Positions 57,045 to 64,000 of a stretch of 64,000 nucleotides of DNA are shown here, one piece after another. The notes under the pieces are model-generated. The model was not told the DNA's origin, did no database searches, and saw nothing but the letters and a program-made list of their open reading frames with translations. Source of the stretch: Homarus americanus (taxonomy: Eukaryota; Arthropoda; Malacostraca; Decapoda; Nephropidae); contig NW_024742580.1 in assembly GCF_018991925.1 (NCBI RefSeq), forward strand, positions 382,164 to 446,163, given 5' to 3'. The stretch's first letter is position 1; every line of letters begins with the position of its first letter. Made by a program: the position numbers and the translations under genes.

Positions 57045-58326
57045 GGTAATAAGGACGATCACTACACGACCCCAGGTAACAAGAACGACCACTACACGAC
57101 TCCTGGTAACAAGGACGACCCCAGATAACAAGGATGACCACTACACAACCCCGGATAACAAGGACGACCACTACACGACTCCTGGTAACAAGGACGACCA
57201 CTACACGACTCCTGGTAACAAGGACGACCACTACACGACCCCAGATAACAAGGATGACCACTACACAACCCCGGATAACAAGGACGACCACTACATCGAC
57301 TCCTGGTAACAAGGACGACCACTACACGGTCTCAGATAACAAAGGACGACCACTACACGACCCCAAGTAACAAGGACGACCACCACATCACGTCTCCTGG
57401 TAACAAGGACGACCACTACACGGACCCCAAATAAAGACGACCAATACACAACCCCCGGATACAACAAGAACGACCACTCTACGACCCCTTGGTACGCGGA
57501 GCATTACACGACCCCCAAGTAACAAGGACGACCACCACACGACCCCAGATAACAAGTACGACCATCAAGGCATCACCCTGGATAACAAGGACGACCACTA
57601 CATCGACTCCTGGTAACAAGGTGGAGCATTACACGACCCTAAGTAACAAGGACGACCACTACACGACCTAAGTAACAAGGACGACCACTACACGACCCTA
57701 AGTAACAAGGATTAACCACTACACGACTCCTGGTAACAAGGTGGAGCATTACACGACCCCAAGTAACAAGGACGACCACTAATGACGCAAGTAACAAGGA
57801 CGACCACTACACGACCCCAAGTAACAAGGACAACCACTACACGACTCCTGGTAACAAGGTGGAGCATTACACGACCCCAAGTAACAAGGACGACCACTAC
57901 ACGACCCCAAGTAACAAGGACAACCACTACACGACTCCTGGTAACAAGGTGGAGCATTACACGACCTCAAGTAACAAGGGCGACCACTACACGACCCCAA
58001 GTAACAAGCACGACTCCACTACACGACTCCTGGTAACAAGGTGGAGCATTACACGACCCCAAGTAACAAGGGGGGGCGACCACTACACGACCTCAAGTAA
58101 CAAGGACGACCCACTACACGACTCCTGGTAACAAGGTGGAGCATTACACGACCCCAAGTAACAAGGACGACCACTACACGACCCCAAGTAACAAGGACAA
58201 CCACTACACGACTCCTGGTAACAAGGTGGAGCATTACACGACCCCAAGTAACAAGGACGACCATTACACGACCCCAAGTAACAAGGGCGACCACTACACG
58301 ACCCCAAGTAACAAGGACGACCACTA
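57045..58326. repeat. 30-bp minisatellite, about 1.28 kb, with 90-bp higher-order repeat
   Basis: Basic unit AACAAGGACGACCACTACAC plus GACCCCAAGT. A variant segment, CTCCTGGTAACAAGGTGGAG, recurs with GTGGAGC at 57741, 57859, 57949, 58041, 58136 and 58226, i.e. about 90-bp trimers in the right half. Left half (57045-57700) is less ordered with indels. Confidence 0.97.
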
Positions 58327-58535
58327 GTGACAGCGGCTCACCACATCCTGAAGCAATTAAGTGATCCGCCACATTTCACGGTGGATGGGGGTGAACAAGT
58401 GGCTTCTCTTCACCACAAATGACCCGTAAGCCAACGTGTTCCTCCTGCTGAATAGAACCGGAGGGCGGAGGAGAGACGGCCTCCTGACGGTACCCAGAGG
58501 ACACGGGAGAGAGACGGTGAGAAATCTTGTTAAGG

Positions 58536-58538
<3 letters not shown>
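58327..58538. other. GC-richer unique sequence
   Basis: Nothing recognised. Confidence 0.35.

Positions 58539-58579
<41 letters not shown>
58539..58579. repeat. (GA)n microsatellite
   Basis: Pure GA run. Confidence 0.97.
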
Positions 58580-58582
<3 letters not shown>

Positions 58583-60334
58583 ACTGAAACAAACATAATA
58601 GTAATGTTGGTATATTTCTCGTCACCAACGGAAATGTTGTAAGGTAAGTCTCCTCAGCTACAACACTCGCCGTATATGTGACCAGGTTATCATGGTCTCC
58701 CCTGAGAATATGCACATAAAAAATACGAGTTCATTCCTTCACTTGAATTCCCTATCGGGACGCTTTTGCACCCGAGAAGAAAGTTGATGTAAAAATGGGA
58801 CTCCTTGTCTACGTAGGAATCTAGGAATCGTATTTAGGACGTCATCAGATAAAGCAAGAGACTTCGTATACTATCAGGATCCTTAGTGGGAAATAATGTT
58901 CTTGTAAATAAGGGAGATTTAACTTACGTTGGAAGTGTATTGATATTACGAGACAAACTAAGAGTGTAGGAGAGAGTTAATATCATCACATAGAAGAAGA
59001 CTCGCCTGTGTAAACACGTGGCGTCTCCTCCTACGTGGGAAGTCTATTAAAGACCCCTATTAGACAAACGAAGAATCTTAGCGTAAAAATTGGACTCCAC
59101 TCCTACGTAGGAATCCTATTAAGTGTCTCATTATCCTTGGGGGCTGTGGTGTGGGGGGGGGGCGACCTCATCAGGTGCAGGACACAGGAAGGAAAACTAT
59201 GAAAATAAACTCACTTTCACTGAGACAGAAACCCACTAAAATTATATATAAAAATAAATTACAGAAACTGGTAGAAGACAGAGAATGGCAGACGGGGAAA
59301 ATCCAGTGAGTTTTAATGTATTATTTTTACCTTTATTTTATCCTTGTATTTTTTTTCCTTTAAGCATTTTAAAGGAGAATAAAAAAGCCAGGAAATGAAC
59401 TTTGACGACGTGTTTACGCCACCAGACTCCATTAAGGTGTTTCTGAGACAGTGAGGTGAAAAATGACGCGTCTTATTTGGGACAGTAGAAGACATGGATG
59501 GATGACCTGTTCTCCTCTAGATATAGTGGCATTATGAGAAGATTAGGCATCCCAGGTTATGTTACTTGATAATAAAACAATCTAACCTAACCTAACCAAG
59601 GCACTCGTCTAACGCACAACACAAACGCAACATCGGAAAAGGCAAAATGGAGTTTCTGTGTTTAAAAGCAAAATCGCTCCGCACGCAATCAATTAGCAAC
59701 GAAGCCTTATGATCCCTGGCTAAATCTTTTTAATTGAACTTTTGCAACCCTGCCATTGCACTCCTCACTCATCCTGCAACCTGTCGTCACCGAGAAATAC
59801 ATCATGTTGTCTTTCCTCCCTCAGTGAGATGTGTCTACCCCGTCTCTACTGCTGACCCTAGTGTGTTATACAACAATAATAATAATAACAACAAGAACAT
59901 TTACTATATAGTGATAATGATAATAAATTACATTGAATATAATAATTTTTATTATTGTTATAATGATCATTATGCAGTAACAATAACTTATGTGACGTAA
60001 ATCAGGCATCTAGGTGACGCAGATTACAACTCTTTGTGACGCAAGCCACCTCCTGCAACATGGCCACTCTCACCCTCGCTCACAACCACAAATTCTATTA
60101 CCAAACTTTTGCATCTCGTTCTCCGCTGACAGGCTTGTAAATTTACTCTAAACTAAAAAAGAAAAATATATATAACTAAATTCACAAGACAAATTAGAGA
60201 AAGTAGTGAAAGGTGTTCAGTAGGAGTGTGTTAACTTCTGTTTTGAATACAACACGTCACTCTCTTTCTCGTCGACCATGGAAGACCAAGCTGGAATCCA
60301 ATCTTCATCGAAAACCATTGCGTTGGGGGACAGG
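58580..60334. other. About 1.75 kb mostly unique; old CTACGTAGGAATC repeats at 58790-59125
   Basis: GGACTCC(A/T)(C/T)(T/G)CCTACGTAGGAAT-like motif recurs about four times at 70-120 bp spacing, a decayed tandem repeat. G9-10 run near 59152, small AACCT remnant at 59582-59598, (AAT)n near 59875. No gene. Confidence 0.45.
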
Positions 60335-60565
60335 AAGGGCGTGAAGGAGAGATGGGGGAGGAGGGAAGAAAGAGAGGAAGAGGAGGGGTAGGGAGAAACG
60401 AGAGGGAGGAGGATGTGATGGAAAGGTGGGGAGAGGGGAGGAATGAGAGGGAGAGGGAAGTGACGGACAAGGAGGGGAGAGGGAAGGAACGGAAGGGAGG
60501 GGAAGGGAATGACATGAATGAGAGGGAGGGGGTGAGGAGGGAGGGTGTGGAGGTGAGAGGGAACG
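60335..60565. repeat. GGGAGG-type purine tract
   Basis: Plus strand almost all purine (GAGGGAGGGG, GGAAGGGA). Frames on both strands are low complexity. Confidence 0.88.
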
Positions 60566-60595
60566 GGGTATGTGTAATTAGATTTTTGTCTTGTC

Positions 60596-60597
<2 letters not shown>

Positions 60598-60631
<34 letters not shown>
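60598..60631. repeat. (GT)n microsatellite
   Basis: Pure GT run. Confidence 0.97.
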
Positions 60632-60635
<4 letters not shown>

Positions 60636-60690
60636 CAAAACGTTAGTTGAGTGGATTAAATATGACATGACACTGATTTTTCGTCCTATA

Positions 60691-60717
60691 AACACACACA
60701 CACACGCACGCACACAC
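60691..60717. repeat. Short (CA)n
   Basis: CA run with CG interruptions. Confidence 0.92.
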
Positions 60718-60749
60718 CACAAAACAATATCGTACCAACTTTAAGCACC

Positions 60750-60804
60750 TCACCTCACCTCACCTCACCTCACCTCACCTCATCTCACCTCACCTCACCT
60801 CACC
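60750..60804. repeat. (CACCT)n pentanucleotide
   Basis: About 11 TCACC units with one TCATC. Confidence 0.97.
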
Positions 60805-60959
60805 TATAACTCACAAAAGCCAAATATGACCGCAGGTAAGTCACTCTGATACAGGTGTGTTAATAATACCGGGGTACTTAATCACTACCAGCTGTCATGT
60901 TTACCTGAGATGCATACCCTTGTACCCACCCACCTCTGTATGTCACTGTCAGTACCACA

Positions 60960-61235
60960 CAGGAGGAGAGGGAGGATGAGTGGAGATGTGAGAGGGATCA
61001 GGGAGGATAAGGTGTGTTTAGAGAGGGATCAGGGAGGATAAGGTATGTTTACAGAGGGATCAGGGAGGATAAGGTGTGTTTAGAGAGGGATCAGGGAGGA
61101 TAAGGTATGTTTAGAGAGGGATCAGGGAGGATAAGGTGTGTTTAGAGAGGGATCAGGGAGGATAAGGTGTGTTTAAAGAGGGATCAGGGATGATAAGGTG
61201 TGCTTAGAGAGGGATCAGGAAGGATAAGGTATAGT
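60960..61235. repeat. 31-bp minisatellite, about eight copies
   Basis: GAGAGGGATCAGGGAGGATA plus AGGTGTGTTTA. Confidence 0.97.
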
Positions 61236-61241
61236 TTAACT

Positions 61242-61314
61242 TCTGTGTGTGTATGTGCGTGTGTGTGTCTGTGCGTGTATGTATGTGTGTGGTTATCTGT
61301 AAGTGTGTATTGAC

Positions 61315-61354
<40 letters not shown>
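61242..61354. repeat. Degenerate (GT)n and (CA)n in inverted orientation
   Basis: GT-rich 61242-61300 with many interruptions, then pure CA 61316-61354. Confidence 0.92.
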
Positions 61355-61356
<2 letters not shown>

Positions 61357-61529
61357 GCCTTGTGACATCATAAAGTTACATATCACTCATCCCAAAGTTA
61401 GTGAAGCAGCTTCCTCTCCACGTAACCCAACCCTTCCTTCCCGCCCTGGAGTTTCTGCCACTCATCCCCCCCCCCCAGAAGGTGAACATATCCGGGACTT
61501 CCTCGCAACCTTGTAACTTATTTATGTCC

Positions 61530-61690
61530 GTTTTTACTTGCCTTCCGTGCGTCCGTGAGTCCGTAATTCCGTGAGTTCATGTGTCCTTGAGTTCATAATT
61601 CCGTGAATTCTTGTAGCCGTGAGTCCTTTGTCAGTGAGTGTGTGTCCGTGAGTATTCGTACGTTTGTTCAATCCGTGCGTCCGTGAATCC
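61530..61690. repeat. GTGAGTCCGT-type degenerate short repeat
   Basis: CCGTGAGTCCGTAATTCCGTGAGTTC-like 9-12 bp rhythm, diverged. Confidence 0.75.
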
Positions 61691-61841
61691 AAGGTTTTCC
61701 CAGTTTACTTTTTTCCCTGTAGGTTTTTTCTGAATATTTTCCCGTAAAGGTTTTCTGTGGCAGGTGGGAATGTTCCTGTGTTTTTTCCCGGTATTTTTTC
61801 CTTTATTTAATTTTGGTGTTTTTATTTCCAGTGTGGTTTTT

Positions 61842-61844
<3 letters not shown>

Positions 61845-61873
<29 letters not shown>
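61845..61873. repeat. (GT)n microsatellite
   Basis: Pure GT run. Confidence 0.96.
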
Positions 61874-61874
<1 letters not shown>

Positions 61875-61887
61875 ATCCATTTAGTTC

Positions 61888-61993
61888 AGAGAGAGAGAGA
61901 GACAGACACAGAGACAGAGAGGGAGAAATAGAGAGATGAAAAGAGAAAGAACAAAGACAAATAGATAGACTGACAGAGAAATAGATAGAGAAG

Positions 61994-62064
<71 letters not shown>

Positions 62065-62066
62065 GG
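61888..62066. repeat. (GA)n-rich tract
   Basis: GA and GACA repeats, pure GA from 61995 to 62063. Confidence 0.97.
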
Positions 62067-62599
62067 AAGAAAAAGATAGATGAAGAGAAACAGAAAGACA
62101 GAGAGAGACTCGTAACTTAAGTGAAACATCTCTTGTTACTGAAGAAAAAAAACATAATATAAATCTTTGAGAATCTATCTTGTATCGAAGCTTAAGTGGG
62201 GCATAAACACTCCCTCTCATATCACAAACCAGTTGAAAATTTAAGCTGCCTCGTGAAGTCTTTTAGAATCCAAATTTTCGTTGTAACTTAATTCGGCAAA
62301 GAGTCCAGCAAAAAAAAAAAACTCACTATTTTTTCTTTTGCATTTGCTTTCGTTTTCTCGCCTTCAATAGAGAGAAAGTGAAAATTTTGCCTGGGGAGCG
62401 TCTTAGAATACAACATTTTACCGTGTGTTAAGTAAGTCAGTTAGTTACGTTCTCACATCTCCAGTAAGTGGAAAATTTTGTCGTTCGAGCCTTTGAGAAT
62501 GTGGCTTGAGGCGGGAGGGCGAGGCACTCAACTCTACATTTTAAATCATGGTGGAGACTTGTCCTACCCAGGTGACCAGAGAGCGTGAAATTACTGCCT
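62067..62599. other. Unique AT-rich sequence, no gene seen
   Basis: Nothing recognised. Confidence 0.4.
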
Positions 62600-62705
62600 C
62601 CCTCACCCTCATGTTGGTGGTACTGATGTTGTTGTTGGTAGTGATGTTGTTGTTGTTGGTAGTGATGTTGATGTTGTTGTAAGCGATGTTTTTGTTGTCA
62701 GTGAC
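62600..62705. repeat. (GTTGTTGGTAGTGAT)-type minisatellite
   Basis: GTT triplets with GGTAGTGATG at 20-30 bp intervals. Confidence 0.85.
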
Positions 62706-62777
62706 ATGGTTGGTTTTAACAGTAATTAGATAACAATTAGAACAAGAAAAACAAGAATGGAAAATAAAAAGATTTAT

Positions 62778-62779
62778 TA

Positions 62780-62837
<58 letters not shown>
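62778..62837. repeat. (AAT)n trinucleotide
   Basis: About 19 AAT triplets. Confidence 0.97.
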
Positions 62838-62840
<3 letters not shown>

Positions 62841-62918
62841 TAGTGGAACAATGTTGACAACTTGTTAGGGCCGCCCCTCTCCAGTGAACACTTTACATGG
62901 CGGTATTTGTTCACGAGG

Positions 62919-62941
62919 TGTGTGTGTGTGTGTGTGTGTGT
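62919..62941. repeat. Short (GT)n
   Basis: GT run. Confidence 0.93.
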
Positions 62942-63958
62942 ATGCCCTGGAGGTGATATTGACAAACGTCTTATTGGAAACAACATTAACTTGCTTCTCA
63001 ATATTTCTTCTGCCACAAAAATACCAAAACACAGAAATCAGATATTTCATTCATTTTCTCAGTGCTGTGCTAAGTTCTTTTGTTTGTCATTTGTTTCTAG
63101 TATACTAATTCAATTCCATCAGGGGTTCGGAGGTTCGGGGGGGGGTTCGGGATTCAGGGTGTTAGGTGTATTTGGGGTTCTCTAATAGATATCATGCATG
63201 TGAGCTCAGGATTCAGATGGTCCACTTTCTTTATTATTCTGAATTACATAACAGTTCTAGAATCGTTGACGTCATAATGTTATCACTACGCTTCAACAGG
63301 TAAGGTCTTTAGGCAGGTAACATGCTTAGTCATTACACTAGTTCATTAAGAATTTACAAGTTGAATGTCAATCCTCTCAACGCTCACACATATGCGTCTC
63401 TCAACAAGGCATTATTTACTTTGTAGTCATTTGTGTATTTATTTCATATTGTTGATTACGTGCTTCAGTCAGCTATATAAAAGCCACTCCTGTTTCACTG
63501 ACTGGCTGAATGTTCTGACTAACTTTCTGACTGGCTTCCTAACTGACTGAATTTTTCTCCCGCGCTACCAGTCAGGTCTTACATTAGATGGTCACTACAC
63601 TCCCGGTATCAGTGAACCAAACTCTTTTAATCACTTTAGTTTATTCAGTTGTTCATGTTATTTGAATGAGTGTCTTTCATCGCAGTATTTCTCATGTTTA
63701 CTCATATGTTCTCTGTCTCTTACACATCTAACAAGGGAGGTTAAAGGCAGTGGAAGTCTGTGGATAGGTACCGTCCAGTGATACAACTCTGGCCTATTTC
63801 CGTACTCATGGATGTTGTTGTTGTTATTAAAAGTCTTCGTTGGCGGTAATGTTTTTCATTTTATTTCTCTCTGTTGCTAAATTTCTTAGTGTTTTGTTTA
63901 TCTGTTTCAGCGTGTATCACCATTCTCGAGTATCTTGATAATGACTTCGAATAATATA
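62942..63958. other. About 1 kb mostly unique, no gene seen
   Basis: GGGGTTCGG-type short repeat at 63122-63178, one TGACGTCA at 63267-63274. No coding signal recognised. Confidence 0.4.
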
Positions 63959-63980
63959 ATTGTAGTAGTAGTAGTAGTAT
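63959..63980. repeat. (GTA)n trinucleotide
   Basis: About six GTA/TAG triplets. Confidence 0.9.
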
Positions 63981-64000
63981 TTTAGGGTAGTAGAACAAAA

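Overview
This is a eukaryotic, non-coding, repeat-dominated window, most likely from a decapod crustacean (crab or relative). The clues are the extreme density of (CA)n/(GA)n/(TA)n tracts, many interstitial TTAGG tracts (the arthropod telomere motif), minisatellite blocks every few kb, and a tandem nuclear tRNA cluster. The species cannot be named from the sequence. I find no convincing multi-exon protein gene, no rRNA, no prokaryotic operon and no CRISPR array. By adding up the intervals listed here, tandem repeats cover roughly a third of the window. Almost every long open frame is a by-product of a repeat unit without stop codons.

The functional genes I can support are tRNA genes. One complete tRNA-Arg(UCG) lies on the minus strand at 7039-7110. 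A tandem array at 27478-28975 on the plus strand holds ten copies of the same gene in units of about 167 bp: seven intact, one lacking two linker bases, and two broken. The last unit is interrupted by a 566-bp insertion (28987-29552) with TG...CA ends and a 4-bp TCTG target duplication, which I read as a solo LTR. The displaced spacer resumes exactly after it.

Other mobile DNA is short and non-autonomous: a pogo/Tigger-like MITE (31504-31697), a Tc1/mariner-like MITE (37053-37195), several tRNA-like SINE relics (17436-17502, 20148-20212, 21990-22145, 30832-30905, 36205-36270, 56057-56128), and three families of dispersed elements bordered by or containing tandem repeats. Those families are a nearly identical inverted pair (17670-17983 / 26428-26702), an older pair carrying a 39-bp minisatellite and a shared reading frame (2280-2815 minus / 30965-31425 plus), and a pair that runs into trinucleotide arrays (46716-46961 / 49157-49357).

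Layout: 0-7 kb, microsatellites, one minisatellite-bearing element, purine tract. 7-9 kb, single tRNA-Arg, old 90-bp repeats, 31-bp minisatellite. 9-17 kb, mostly unique AT-rich DNA with simple repeats. 17-27 kb, dense minisatellites between the two inverted element copies. 27-30 kb, tRNA-Arg array plus solo LTR. 30-44 kb, MITEs, a tandem CRE pair, 27-bp minisatellite. 44-46 kb, two adjoining 18/19-bp arrays. 46-58 kb, a succession of minisatellites with units of 22-53 bp. 58-64 kb, mostly unique DNA with simple repeats.
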